A DNA stretch of 64,000 nucleotides from Centroberyx gerrardi (GCF_048128805.1 NC_135997.1:28310315-28374314); one strand, 5' to 3'; shown: positions 46,359 to 58,816, counted from the stretch's first letter. A program made the numbers and translations. Notes: a model not told the origin generated them from the sequence alone.

Positions 46359-46362
<4 letters not shown>

Positions 46363-46391
<29 letters not shown>
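46363..46391. repeat. (GA)n microsatellite
   Basis: About 14 GA units. Confidence 0.95.
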
Positions 46392-46394
<3 letters not shown>

Positions 46395-46499
46395 GATGCT
46401 CAGTCTCAGTGAGAAAGGCAGCATTGCCCTTCATCATCCCGCTGCATCGCCCTCACTTGTCCAGCTGGCACTTACATAACTGTTAGGCCGCCTGTACTC

Positions 46500-46575
46500 T
46501 CTCTTTCTGTTGGTCTGTCTCTCTCTCTTTCTCTGTCTCTCTCTCTCTCTCTCTCTCTCCCTCTCTCTCTCTCCT
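46500..46575. repeat. (CT)n microsatellite
   Basis: Interrupted CT tract just before the candidate regulatory island at 46590. Confidence 0.95.
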
Positions 46576-46589
46576 CCACCTCTTCTAAC

Positions 46590-46900
46590 TTATCGATCTG
46601 CATTTGTGTTTATGAATGTGTCAACTCCCCCCGCCCATAATTCAGACGTCACATCAGCATTTATGTCTGCGCCGGGTTTGAATAGGTCATGATCCGGCTT
46701 CCTCGGAGTGTGGCTCGGTGTTTAAAAGTCAAGGAGCTCTAGTGAATCATGAAAATCAATGTGAGTGTGAGGTTTAACAGGAAGCGGAGAGGTCACCGTG
46801 CAATTTATAAAAAGGCATTTCCAATTTCAGGGGTGACCTTTTTCCGTTCGGATCGTTTATTATTTTGACTGAGCGTTAGGCAGCCGCAGCCTGTCATCTC
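46590..46900. promoter_or_regulatory. Non-repetitive island with TATA-like and CRE-like motifs
   Basis: Contains 'cagacgtcacatc' (CRE half-site) near 46643, 'gtgaatcatgaaaatcaatg' near 46742 and 'gcaatttataaaaaggcatt' near 46800. Unique-looking, with mixed GC and AT. No exon could be assigned. Confidence 0.3.
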
Positions 46901-47484
46901 CTCTTCATCAGTGGCTTGTTTCTACGGAGGAAAACGAAGCCACACAGTAGAACGTGTGTGGAGTTACATATTAATGCTGTGAGAACTGACTCCCTGCAGA
47001 ATAGCTGCATACGGCACAACACATACACCAGTAGAGCTGCTCTGTGGCTGACAGTAGAAGACTGTGGTTGCACTGGGCAGCTCTGCAGCACTCTGCTTTA
47101 CATTCATACAGTCATTCACACCTGGGAGCTGCCCAGTACAGCCACCCCACTGAGCACTGGATGTGATTTCATGCGTCTCTTTAGCTCTCATATAGCCCAG
47201 GATCTTTTTGGTTATGTATAGCCCAGTTTTAGATCAAGCAGTAAATACATTATTACATATTTAAACAATGCTTAAATAGCTGTAAAATTTGCACCAGAGA
47301 AGTCCATATGTACGAGCTAATGCTTTATTTCTGTCATCTGCTTGGATCTGTTTGTTTTGGTTTGGCTAGTCATCTACTAAACTCTCACTTTTAAGCCCCA
47401 TGTAGCCTCATTTTAAGCCCAGACGACTATAAACCATTTAGACGTCTTTTAAACGGCTAATCAACATGGAATTGCAGTCTACTG

Positions 47485-47705
47485 CTCTTGGTCATTGGGA
47501 GCTGCCCAGTACAACCACAGTCTTCTACTGTTGGCCACTGAGCAGCTCCACCTGAGCAGCTATGTGCTTTGCTCAAGGGCACATCAACAGTAGTTGCTGA
47601 GGGAGGGGAAAATGTTTACTCATTCATTTTCCTCACCCAGATGTTCCCAGCCAGGGATTTGAACCTGCGACCTTCCGGTCCCAAGCCCAGTTGTAAATCT
47701 ACATG
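47485..47705 (-). repeat. tRNA-derived SINE, family S2, copy 2
   Basis: Minus strand box B 'ggttcaaatcc' and preceding 'gggaccggaaggtcgcag'; tail with 'gggagctgcccagtacaacc' on the plus strand. Confidence 0.7.
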
Positions 47706-47709
47706 GAAA

Positions 47710-48350
47710 TGGAACGTATCTTTGAAACATACTGTACCACTATGTGTCCTGCTGTAATCAACTACACAGCTAACACAACTCCCACTCTCCCTGTCTGAAC
47801 ACACACACTCCTCTCACTACCACTCTCACTTTTCCCAGGATATTTTCCTCATTATCTGCCTCGTCAGGGTTATTCTAATTCCTTTCATTTCCCTCGGTTG
47901 TTATTTATGCATTTTGCTGTTTTTGTGTTTTTGTCATCTTGATCTTTTTTTCTCTCTCTCTCTCTTTTTTCTTTTTTGAGGTGAGATGTCTTTGTCAGCC
48001 CCTTGGGGTTTTCTTCATCTCACCTGCACAGTTTGTATTTCTTTTTTTCTCTCCCTCTCTGTGTTCGCTGCTGTTTTCATGTGTACAAATAAGCTAAACC
48101 CGGAACCCGACCCTGAGAGTTGATTTTACAAAGGATCCCTCAGTAGAACTACAATACATATTGGTGTTTGATCTCAGTCTGACAACTGCATTGCTTCTTC
48201 ATGTTTACATGGGGAAATACTGCAAACAGTATCTGCAAACAGACTTATTTTCTGCCCGTACATCTGAAATTATGTAATGGTGTTTTAACAGATTTCAAGA
48301 GCCCAAGGGTCATGAAACTCACTGACAGGACAGGAACAATATGACATCAT
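47710..48350. other. Low-complexity CT-rich intergenic DNA
   Basis: Pyrimidine-rich runs at 47945-47975 and 48040-48060; shares 'ccccttgg(g/a)gtttt/tc' and an aagtgctttgt-like context with 51900-52090. No gene. Confidence 0.45.
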
Positions 48351-48356
48351 CAGAAT

Positions 48357-48480
48357 AAGAGATGAGGGGTTCCACCGAGCAAGGCACTGACACTGCCAGG
48401 GTTGGGGGTTTGATTCCCACCCATTCTACAAATGTTTGTACTATTGTTGGGGCCTTTGGATAAAAGTGTCCACCATGTTG
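48357..48480 (+). repeat. tRNA-derived SINE-like repeat, copy 3
   Basis: 'ccgagcaaggcactgacact', box B-like 'gggtttgattcccac', tail 'tttggataaaagtgtccacc'. Confidence 0.65.
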
Positions 48481-48964
48481 CATGAACTACATGTGCTGTA
48501 TATGTTGGTGGAACAGAGTAAAGCACTGTTCACTTTAATCTCAGCTCCTCGATGACCTGTGGAGGTCAAAGGGGAATCCCTCATGGTTTCTGTGGATGAC
48601 CTGTCTAGTAACCAGCCAAATACATTAACTGGCAATACTTTTCTGAATAGGACACAGGACTCACTGGTCAAGGTCATTCTTGTAGCAAAGAGCTGTTATC
48701 CTGGGCCATGGCGAATATAGTGCTGATATTTTCATTGCAGGTCTTTTATTGATGCAGTAAATATTATAACAGAATGGTTGGACTATTGATCAGAGCCACC
48801 AACCCCCAGTTCTATTATTAGTGAGTGCAGATTCCTCTTCAATAGAAGACATCCAAACTGATAGGAGGAGTGTGTCCTCCTTCCTACACATCTTTACACA
48901 TCAGCTTCAATCAAAAGTTGAAGAGTTTGAAAAATGTGGCACCTACTTTTACACAATGATTGAT

Positions 48965-49110
48965 GGCAATACATTTAAACAAATGATGGTACTTTTTCAA
49001 GGATGGTAGGTAACTTATGTCCTTGGTTGACTAAATTAGAACAGTTGTACAGGCTGGATCTTCTAGATTTAGATATATGGAATGATAAAGCTCAGTTGAT
49101 TCGTTTTTTT
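48965..49110 (+). repeat. Dispersed repeat family B, copy
   Basis: 'ttatgtccttggttgactaa', 'acaggctggatcttctagat', 'atggaatgataaagctcagt'. Confidence 0.7.
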
Positions 49111-49724
49111 TTTCTTCCCAAAATGCTTGATGATTGAAGTAGAACTCTTCATATTGACTACTTGATGATGGTGTCACCGCTGATAAAACCTGAAAAATGT
49201 GATTATGGTATTTCTCCCAAAAGTAGCGGTGAATATTTTTTAAAATAATGTGATTCTAAGTTATTACTCTGTGCCTTTCTTGCAGTTTATAAACGGTATC
49301 AAGAAAACATTGCATTGATGATTTAATTTGCCTTACAAAAGAACAAACTAAAATACCACAACACAGCATAGATTTCAAATAAAAGTTGACTTACCAAACT
49401 TGGCATTCCCTTAACATGAAAAAACTCCTGGACAAAAAAAAATCCAAACTTGGCAACAAAATAAAAAAGCTAAAATCCAAGTAGCGTTTTTCAGATGTCC
49501 AAAGCCTACATGTCAGTTTACCCTGAGGCCGTGCTGCAGCCGAGGCTGAGGGATTAGGATCCAACCTCACGATCCCCCCCCCCCACCCCAACCCCCCCCA
49601 GGCTCATCCCCACAGGAAACTCCCTGGTACTGCCCCCCCTGCAGGACCTAATGGTACAGTCCATCAGGCTTAGAAAGCAACAGGCTCCACTGGCAGCAAG
49701 GGGGAGAGACACACTACAAGATTT

Positions 49725-49870
49725 TTTTTTGTGGTACTCTCAAAAAAGGATCTTCCACAGGGAGGTCAGAGGTCAGGCTCAACTACAGAGCAGAAACCAT
49801 GGAGCTGGTAGGGATTCAGTGTCTTGCTCAAGGACACTTCAGCAGGGTGGATGCTTGAACCCGGCCCTTC
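49725..49870 (-). repeat. tRNA-derived SINE, family S1, inverted copy
   Basis: Complements 24290-24425: 'ggatcttccacagggaggtc', 'gagctggtagggattcagtg', 'cttgctcaaggacacttcag', ending in a box B complement 'gcttgaaccc'. Confidence 0.65.
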
Positions 49871-50299
49871 CGGTTTAAGGGCGGTCTGAGGCGGGAAGGA
49901 AGGGCCAGCGGTTTATTTCTTTGGGTGTGGATGAGTGCAGAGGTGATTATGGACGTGTCTGAGTGGCAACAGAGGCTGGAGGTGGATAATCACAGCTCTC
50001 CAGCACCATATATCATTCCTGTGGTTTACATACAGACAAATGTAAGGACTAGTGGGAGCAGGAAGGGCTGCTCTTGTGAAACTGGCACCACAAAGAGAAA
50101 TGACGTAACGGGAGAAGCCGCAGTTAGCTGGGTTAAAAACATTCAGTGCAGCTGTATGATATGATGCACTGATATCACGTTTGTCTGAAAGTATAATGTA
50201 TAAAAAAGATAAATGTTACTTAAACATCAACTCGATGTAACTGTATTTCTTTACCAGCCAAACTCTCACCGGGCCAAAAGGTCTGATCTAATGTGTTTC

Positions 50300-50570
50300 C
50301 ACTGGACTGGGAGTGGCAGAGTGGCCTAGTGATTAAAGACACTGTTCTGTAACATGAGGGTCACAGGTTCAATACCTCCTAAATGTAACAACATAATATC
50401 TACTGTTTGGACTGTTATCCAAAGCACCTTGCAGTACCCTAAATACATACATTTGTAGCATGGGTGGCCCGAGTGGGAATCAACCCCCCTAACCTACTGC
50501 CATCCTCTACCCAGGACCTACCTGCTCACTCTGGGTAAGAGGTCAGCTAAATGCCTAAGAGGTCAATGTA
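50300..50570 (+). repeat. tRNA-derived SINE
   Basis: Box A 'agtggcctagtgattaaag', box B 'ggttcaatacc', then 'ttatccaaagcaccttgcag' and a tail 'gtcagctaaatgcctaagag'. Confidence 0.65.
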
Positions 50571-50869
50571 AAATAGGCCAGCATGCAACAGGACTTCTGG
50601 TCATTGCCTTGAATCCAGCAATGACCAGACGCCCCCTTTCAGACACATTTTTACAGCAATTCCATTAATACATCTGTCCACGTCCCTGGAATGAATTCTA
50701 TGCCCAATACAGCCCACACCGCCCCCACCCCCACCCCCCTCCACCCCCGACCAGGGGATATGGTAGGGCCTGCTATGGGACATCATTATAGAGAGTAGAT
50801 GTCTTGCATAGAGGCAAAGCTCCCTAATCCGAAGGCCAGATAATTCGAGTGCAAAGAGGATTAGCTCCA

Positions 50870-51480
50870 CCCCGGCCCGAGCCATTGGCTAAATTTAGAC
50901 CCCATACTCTCTGTCTTCACCAGTCTCCATTTAACCCCTCCTCCAAGTCCCGCCCACGACTCTCATGCCCATCCATCCAGCCGGTGCGTCCAACCAATCA
51001 CACGCCGCAGTTAATCATTACGCCAGCTTGACATTTTCAGACCTTTCCAGTCAAATAATCCAGAATCTAGACCCAACAGCCAGGCACCCCATGCTCTGTC
51101 AATATCAGTAACGCAGAATGAAAGCACAGTTTGAATGTACTGGTACTTTCCGACTGTCTAGCTGTGATCATGTAGCTGGGAGGGAATGTTAGTGTTTGGG
51201 TGTAATATGTACGCGATTCCTCCCTCCTGTCTCTGCCCTTCATCCGCTAGGGTTCGTCCTCTGGCGACCATGTTGGGATTACAGGTCATTGTGCCTATTG
51301 GCGTGCCTCAGGAGAAGGGGGCGTGGCCTGCGGAGTCCCTCCAATGGCGAGCGAGCTGCGTCCCAGAGCCGTCTCATGCAAACATCCAGGAAATTAGCAG
51401 CCTCTCTGGGGGGAGGATTCTGGGAAATAGTGATCCCACCCTCTGCCTCTGTCCCATCTCTTCCTCCTCTGCAAATAAAA
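50870..51480. promoter_or_regulatory. GC-richer non-repetitive island with CCAAT and GC boxes
   Basis: Contains 'gagccattggct' (50879-50890), 'tcccgcccacgac' (about 50949), 'ccaaccaatcac' (about 50991), 'gggggcgtggcctgcgg' (about 51317) and 'tcatgcaaacatcc' (about 51374). Locally CpG-containing. A promoter or conserved element is possible; no exon is assigned. Confidence 0.3.
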
Positions 51481-51499
51481 ATACTGTCTAGTACCACTC

Positions 51500-51710
51500 T
51501 ACTTAGCTCTTGTTTCTTTTCCCTAGTACTTCTCTATCATTCATGATCATTCTAGGGTCATTCTAGGGTCTTCCAGCTATTGTCTGCAGTGACCTTTGAC
51601 CCTTGACCTCTTTACTATTGGTTGTTTGTAACGTTGGTGATCTTGGAATTGAAGCTTATTCTGCTTCTCTGGATAGGAGCGTCAGCTAAATGCCTATAAT
51701 GTAAAATGTA
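51500..51710 (-). repeat. Dispersed repeat family A, copy 9 (inverted)
   Basis: TGACCT 51590-51595, TGACCC 51597-51602, TGACCT 51604-51609 with T spacers; 'taacgttggtgatcttggaa' and 'gcgtcagctaaatgcctata' at the right. Confidence 0.85.
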
Positions 51711-52309
51711 GAATGGACTGGGTTGGCTTGGGTTGAAGAGATCGGCCACTTACTGCTCTTCAGTTATGAAACTCAAACCAGGAAATGAATGATTAAGAGT
51801 GTTTAAACATAAATGCCTACATTTTAAGATAACTTGTGCAGGTAGACAAAGGAGAGTAGACCTTTCCTCTTCTTGGCGGAGATGGACACTTGTTGAGTTT
51901 CCATGTCGTTTGGTTTCTGTTGGTTTCAGCTGTGTCTCAGTTCTTAAGTTTTTCCTCTCCTTTTCCATTAGGCAAAAATATTTTATATGCCCCTTGGAGT
52001 TTCTGTATCTCGCCCACTCAGTTTGAATTTCTTTCTTCTTTACTTTTTGAAGTGCTTTGTCATCTGTATGTGGGTGCAAAACACTGAGGAGACACAGGAG
52101 ACACTGGTAATATTACCGTTACATAGTCTTGTGCTATTTCTGTTCTGCTGAGTGGGCCTTAATGGAGTCGGTCCTCCCTTTGTTATGGCTGATAGTTTGT
52201 TAAAATCATCGTTTGGCTACTTCTATTGAACAGCACTTCTTAGTTTAACTCTGTCAAAATGACTGAATGATTGAAAAATGATTGAAAAATGAGTGCAAAA
52301 TGAGTGCAA

Positions 52310-52420
52310 AATGAATCCAAATGATGGTACTTGGTCCTTGGTTGACGAAATGAGAACACTTCAACAGAGTGGACTCTCTTGATTTTAGACATATTGAATG
52401 ATGAACTTCAGGTAATGATT
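52310..52420 (+). repeat. Dispersed repeat family B, copy
   Basis: 'ggtccttggttgacgaaatg', 'acatattgaatgatgaactt'. Confidence 0.7.
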
Positions 52421-52717
52421 TGTGTTTTGGCTTAAGAGCATTCGACCCCCATACGTGTAGGACTTATACTTAAGGCTACACGACTGACTTGGTTACATGT
52501 AATGCACATATTCAGAAAGAAGAAACCTGAGATTATGTGTCTAAGATGGGCCCTCCCTGTTTATTCCCCAAGTCTCCTCCTCCTGATTCATCTACAGAGA
52601 GTCGCTGTACCTCGACTCCTGTGTTTCTTCCTAATTAGAGAGGAGAGATCTGAGGGATTTAATCTGCTGGGGTTTAGTGAATGGAGGTGGGATGTGCAGG
52701 TGAGGGGCGGGTGGAAG

Positions 52718-52724
52718 TGTGTGT

Positions 52725-52755
<31 letters not shown>

Positions 52756-52759
52756 GGGG
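52718..52759. repeat. (GT)n followed by a run of about 21 G
   Basis: The GT tract runs directly into an uninterrupted G homopolymer (52739-52759), a quadruplex-prone sequence and a likely sequencing/assembly length error point. Confidence 0.95.
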
Positions 52760-53027
52760 CAGCGATGCTCTGACTTCATCAAATCCCTCTCAGCTGATTG
52801 GACATGCCAACTCGGCTTAAGTCACCCGACCTGTCGTCTGGCGTGCATCCACAACCTCATGCATGGACACGCATGCATACATGTAGACTTACACATACAT
52901 GTACACAGTGATGTAGTTATCTAGGCAAAGTGAGTGTCAGTGGGTTTACCATTCACTATATGCCTGGGTTTGTATACAAAATGGTTTTCACTGGTTGGGA
53001 TCATTGCAGAAATATTTGCACACGTAA

Positions 53028-53055
<28 letters not shown>
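53028..53055. repeat. (CA)n microsatellite
   Basis: About 14 CA units. Upstream, 'gggatcattgcagaaa' and neighbouring words recur at 57075-57100, so the flank belongs to another dispersed repeat. Confidence 0.9.
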
Positions 53056-53058
<3 letters not shown>

Positions 53059-54224
53059 GCATGCAGTAATTTGTATTGTGGTGTGTTTAGACTGTGTGAG
53101 GACAGTAAATCCCTGCTGATGGGATCAACTGGACTTACTGACCTGCAGGACCACACACACCTCCATCTACTGGACACAACTGGTACTGAAATTATGCAGA
53201 AATACAAGACTTCAGTGGCTGTTTATCAAGAGAACCTCATCAGTTTCCCTCACAGAGATGTGAGTTTTGACCTGCTGGCCTTTAGCTATAGATGGTCCTA
53301 CCAGCCCTCTCGTGCATGCAACACCCTTCACACACACTGATAAACTGATACACACATCATATCCAGTTTATGGTTTATGATCACGGTTGTGTGGTTCAAC
53401 ATACGTCACTGCATGATCTCCAGTGCTTGTTATGACTTTAACAAGAGCTCATAGTGACTCACAGTGAGTGAGCAGCCAGGTAGGGCTTCAGTGTCTTGTT
53501 CAAACACACATTGAGATCTAACCTGTGACAATTTGGACAGTGACCCAACCTAAACAGTTACCAGCTGAATGAAAGTGACATGATTGGCATACTTTTACCT
53601 GGGGAGTTAGACTGTATTGTATTTAGATGTTGTTTGAGGCACTTTTTGATGCTTGGATACATTTTTACAAGCTGAGATGAGGAAAATACGAGGAAAATAT
53701 GAGGTACGAATGTGAATATCATACAGCCAAAGTAAATTCTAAGCTGATAGTTATAATGAGTTTATATGGAACCTGGTACCTGTGGGGTTGGCATGTACAG
53801 TAAAAGCCCCACTAATATGTATTGCCAGGAAATAAGGCAGCTTCAGCCTACAGGAAGGTTTCAGAGATCTTTTTAATCTTTAATTGGCATCAGAACTTTG
53901 TACACTGTAGAAACTTTACAGCAAACAGTCAGTACCGCCCCCCACAACACAACTTTTTAGTCTTATATAAAACTTTACAACATAAATTCATAGTAAACAT
54001 CATGCAAATTATATAAAGATTGAGTCTTTTAAGGGGGAAAAAAAAGCATAAATTAATGTTTTTCTGAAAACCTTAATCGATTTTTATTTAAAGTGGTGGT
54101 TATTTGCTTTATGATGATCACTGACTGGAGGCCATGGTTTAGCCTCCTATTCATTTCCCACCACATCGCTGGCTTTAACCAAGCAAAGAAGTGTCTGTAT
54201 TAATCAACTAAATTAGGTACTCAC

Positions 54225-54450
54225 TGAAGTCACATTTATTTGTATAGCGCTTAATCACAGTTACAGTGTCAAAGGGCTCCATACACCCACACTTTGACAC
54301 ATTAAATTAAAAATGAAAAACACTCCTCAACCTTAGACCCTCGATGACAACAAGGAAAAACTCTCATGAAAACCTCATTAGGAAAAAAAAAGATGGAAGA
54401 AACCTTGGGGAGGGCCTCACAGAGAGGGGATTACATAACATACTTAGAAG
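54225..54450. repeat. Dispersed repeat family D, copy 2
   Basis: 'ttatttgtatagcgcttaat', 'cagttacagtgtcaaagggc', 'acaacaaggaaaaactctca', 'ggaagaaaccttggggaggg'. The first copy is at 43000-43240. Confidence 0.75.
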
Positions 54451-54462
54451 ATGAATACTTAA

Positions 54463-54758
54463 AGCTGCACTAGATGAGATGTTTATGTAAAAAATACATA
54501 CTGTTTCATCAGGCTGAATCACAAAGTGGGGCTGCAACAGAGAAGAGTGTCACATCCCCCCTAATGGAGACACCATAGACTCATTTGCCCAAATTAAATG
54601 CTGGTGTCAGGTATGAACACAGGTGGGAAATCCTTCGACGAATTGAAACTTAAGAGCAAAATCCAAGCTGTCTCCTAAACAGCAGTGAGCGGCGCTCCGT
54701 CCAGAGAAAACTGAACTCACCAGCATTAGATCTTTGTGCAAAGTTGCCCACTGCAGCT
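54463..54758. mobile_element. 296-bp TTAA-flanked short element
   Basis: TTAA at 54459-54462 and 54759-54762; ends AGCTGCAC... and ...CTGCAGCT. Homologous blocks to 245-425. Non-coding. It starts immediately after a family D repeat copy. Confidence 0.7.
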
Positions 54759-55429
54759 TTAATTGAAAAACATCCCCACAGCACAGACTAAGAGTGAGTA
54801 GAAATGTTGACAGTGTTAGTGAGCGTAAGAGGCTTTTCACCTGATTTGTGAGCGAGCGCTTTCAGCTCACCAGCAGCACCTCAGCCAAATGATATGCCCC
54901 CTCCCTCCACTAGCAACTAGTGTGTTTTTGTCTCTCTTTCCAAGTGTTTACCCAGGCCAGGGGGGTTTTCAGCGCTCTCTCTTCCATCCTCTTCCCACCA
55001 AGTCCTCCAACTTACAAAACCTCCTTTTATCGCGGCACAAAGGCAGCAATGTACTTCTTTGTGTCATGCTTGTCTCCGCGTCTCGCCCATGTTCTGGCAG
55101 CCTGCGGACCGCCCTGCTTTAACATTCCCTCCACGTCCCTCCTCTCCTCCTCCGCACTGCAATAATGTGTCTAAGTGCAGCTCAGCATGGCGGCGAACGG
55201 AGGCTCTTTTCAATGCCACCTCCTATTTATCTAACCCACGACTGGTCACAGGTGGAGGAGAGGGAAAAAAAAAAAGCTCAGATGCTTGAGATGGGAAGTA
55301 GTAGTGCCTGCCTGCAGGGCGTCTGAAACAGCCTGCCTGTGGTTCCATTTCACATACAGTGAAATATATGGAAACCACACCTGGTGTATTTGTAACACTG
55401 CGTGAATGTGTTTGATGAGGTGCCGGATA

Positions 55430-55560
55430 TCTCGTTGATCCAGTCTGTTCTCATTCAGTCAACCAAGGACTTAAGTTACCCTCTATCCAGCAGTTTTTTT
55501 TAATTTTGTGCAAGCATTCATTTTGTAAGAGTAGCGATCACTTCCTTACAAAAGGTAGAA
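55430..55560 (-). repeat. Dispersed repeat family B, inverted copy
   Basis: 'gttgatccagtctgttctca', 'tcaaccaaggacttaagtta'. Confidence 0.65.
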
Positions 55561-55599
55561 ATCTTATTTTGGTATAAAGCTCTTCAAATATTTCATTCA

Positions 55600-57340
55600 T
55601 GCCCTTCAAGGTCTAGTCTATGTCGGGCTAAACACTTTTTCTGTATCAGTTCTCTATGCTCTGCCTGTTACAGCCTAAGAGAAAGCATTGCACAATACAG
55701 GCCATATATTGTTTTATTGTCTTATTGACAATAGGCATTTATTTGAGAGATAGTAGCTTGACTCATCAGTAATGCTGTGTTACAGTTCCACAGCAGTATG
55801 TGAGCTATATACTGAGACTGGAGTGAGACAGACTCAGATCCAGCTTGTCCATACCAGGCTGGGAAGTGATCACCAGACTAATACTGGTAAATGTTAGTCT
55901 GTATCTGGTAAGTCAGTCTAATCTACAGGTAATCAGCCATCATTTGGAGTCCTATTCTGTTCTAAACATCCAGTTGGCTGGTAAAACAGTGAAAGTAGTT
56001 GTTAAGTTTTGGGATGTAGCAGCTCCTGCTTCATACGCAGCTCCCCCTGTCCCCCCGGGGGCCATTCTCACATTAGTAACAGTGATTTCATGTCTTGAAG
56101 TGCAGGCTTACATGCTAGCAAGGCTGAAAACCACTGAATGTTTCTTCATAGCCACATAATAAAAGCCCTGCTCAGCTCACGTCACTCAAACGGTCCAGTG
56201 AAAAAAAAAAAAAAAAGTCAGATGAATCTGCACTGTGGAAAGGGATGTGTGATTTTCAACACATTCTTAGCATATGACAGCATACTCTATGTTTGTGCTG
56301 TTTTTCAATACAACAAAGCATGTGTTGTTATTAACAAGATAAGACGAAGCTGATTGATCCCTGGAGGGAAATTGGGTGAACAGCATGTCTGGGTGTTTTT
56401 TTACCCTTTATTTATTTATTCCAGCAAATGTTCACTGACGATGAATGAATGCTCCTTTTCAACAACGCCCTGCTTTTCACTCGTACATATATGTTGAAAA
56501 GTAGCGTTATTCAAAATGGTACACCCTTTATAACTGCGTTAAAACCAACATATTGCCACTAGATGTAGGCTTTTAAATGCTACACACTAGTGGAATCATA
56601 TGCTTATCTAAGACAAAATTATATCAGCTGCTATGTCTACTTTCTGGATCTACTGTGGAACAAAATCTATTTGAGGTTTGAGGATTTTTTTGGCACGGCT
56701 ATGCGGTACTTGGGTCTCCATTTCCAGTGACATTTTATGGGTCTGTACAGTGATGTAGTGGTAAATAAAAAGGAGTGTAAACTATGACCTCCAGTTGGTG
56801 ATCATTACAAGGCAAACAACCATTAGTAGAAAGAAAAATCAATTACATTTTCAGAAAATCATTAATTTAATTGTTTTCCTTAAGAGACTCTATCTTTTTA
56901 TAACTTACATCAGTTTGCTACTACTTACTATAATGTATACTGTGAATTAATGACTCATGTCAGGATAAAATGTTAGTAAACTCTATTTCGCAAATTAAAA
57001 AGGTGCAGGGGTAAAATGAGATTAGTTGGATTTTCGCTCCACTACATCCCTGGGTGTGTATACAGAATGTTTTACTGGTAGGGATCATTGCAGAAAGCCT
57101 GCTGCACCAGCAGATGGCAGTTCATACCGCAAGAGATTCTTGTTGTGCATAGAGAGTTATAAATACTCTCATGGTGAGACAACAAGCCTCCCAACAGACC
57201 ATTACAAACATGCACCTACTATCTGCAATGCAATGCTTCATATAAGAGTTTTTCCCAATAAGGGGTCACAGGGGTCCCACATCTGACATGCTGGTCCCAA
57301 GATTTGACTATGAGTATTCCTGAATATTCCTATAAAGACA
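55600..57340. other. Intergenic, no gene
   Basis: AT-rich; a retroposon-tail-like fragment at 56350-56375 and a 15-A run near 56200. Open frames are short, without family features. Confidence 0.5.
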
Positions 57341-57344
57341 TAGT

Positions 57345-57500
57345 GTGACTGTAGTACTCAATAGTAGAATTTATAGAATCATGTTTTATGGTATTTTATC
57401 TTCTATGGTACTACTATAATATTCCTATAGGATATGATATATAGTTCTGCTATTTCCTTCTAAAATGTGTTATAGGGTTACCATAGTTTTCTTTTTCTTC
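57345..57500 (+). repeat. Dispersed repeat family E, partial copy
   Basis: 'tttatggtattttatcttct', 'ctataatattcctatagga', 'ttatagggttaccatag'; relatives at 15740-15990 and 59120-59330. Confidence 0.55.
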
Positions 57501-58559
57501 AGAAAAGTATTTTAGTTACAGTATGGGGAACAGATGGTGGAATTGGGGTGTGGCTGGATCAACATGACATGAACACCTTTACACATGAGCGCACATCAAG
57601 GTTAATATAGTTTACTAAAACTAAGACTAAAACTAAACATGGAAAAACATTTGTAAGCTGATATAAAATGAAAACTGGATTGTATCTAAAAATCTGAAGA
57701 TAAACTAAACTCTAATAGATGCCTCCTGAACTAACAAAGCCAGCTTAACAGTAGGAGAGAATTATCTGGAAATGAGTACAGACCACATGTATTAACATTA
57801 CAAGGATGTGAAACTGTAACTGTATTTCTACTGTTACCTTGTTTCACTGGAAACATGATAAGATCTCAGTCAAAACAGGCAGCAGTTGGCAGCTAAATCA
57901 CTTCCATTTTATCGATTTGCCTTCAGAATAAAAGCATACAAAAGTGATAGTTCGCAGTGGTCCACAGCTAGAATGAAAACTACCTGGTAAAATAGAAAGT
58001 CAGCAGTCCTCTGGACCCAGAGGGCCGGATTTGAGGACCACTGATGTAGCCCCACAGTTCTCGCCAGCATAACAAACGGATTAACCTACACTCCAAAGAT
58101 ATAGATATTGAAAAATCGAGCTGTCCTGAATAACCTAATGTGCGCTTCACAGTAGCTGGCACCAGTGTAAAAAGTTAAAAATGAATTTACAACTCATACA
58201 GTACGGATTCTTTAGTAATTGTATGTGTTCATGAATATCACGGATCTAACCCAGTTTCATACACAAGTCAAATATGTAAGGCATCAAGAACTTATTTAAC
58301 TCAATGACCGTTATTTTGAAAAATTCAGACAGGAAGCTGTACAGATTCTGTTGCTGGCTTCTGCCCATGAAGAGCAACTCGGGAGACTTCTCCATACCCG
58401 TGACAGTCAAAATACGAAAACCTCTACTGAAACTACATAAGACAAACCTTAAACATTTTTAGAAAAGTAGAAACTATAGTAAAACTAGGAAACCCCCGTG
58501 TGAAAGCTAACTGAAACTAATGTGAAATTGAATTAGGTGACAGAGCCCAGAGAAACCCC

Positions 58560-58816
58560 AATGCAAATGGGGAAGCGGGTATAATAGCCCTCCCGCTAGC
58601 TCCGCCTACTGAGTTGTCCTGGGAAACACTAACAACTGTTGGAAAGTGGATTCCTCCTGTTTCTAAGCAAGGCAAAGCACACCGCCGCTCATTCAGTTCA
58701 CTCTGTAAACCTTTTAAAACGACATTTCAGCTCAGCTCCAAACAGCGCAAGTCAACCCATTCGAAGGATTATGAGTCCAAAAGCTGCCGGTGTACACTGA
58801 GCTTCATCTGTCCGAG
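58560..58816 (+). promoter_or_regulatory. Candidate promoter plus first exon of an unknown transcript
   Basis: 'gcgggtataatagccctccc' at 58576-58595 (TATA-like with GC flank), a non-repetitive CpG-containing stretch, then 'ctgtccgag' followed by GTAAGAG at 58817, a strong donor. No protein is recognised in the 58614-58820 frame. Weak evidence only. Confidence 0.25.
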
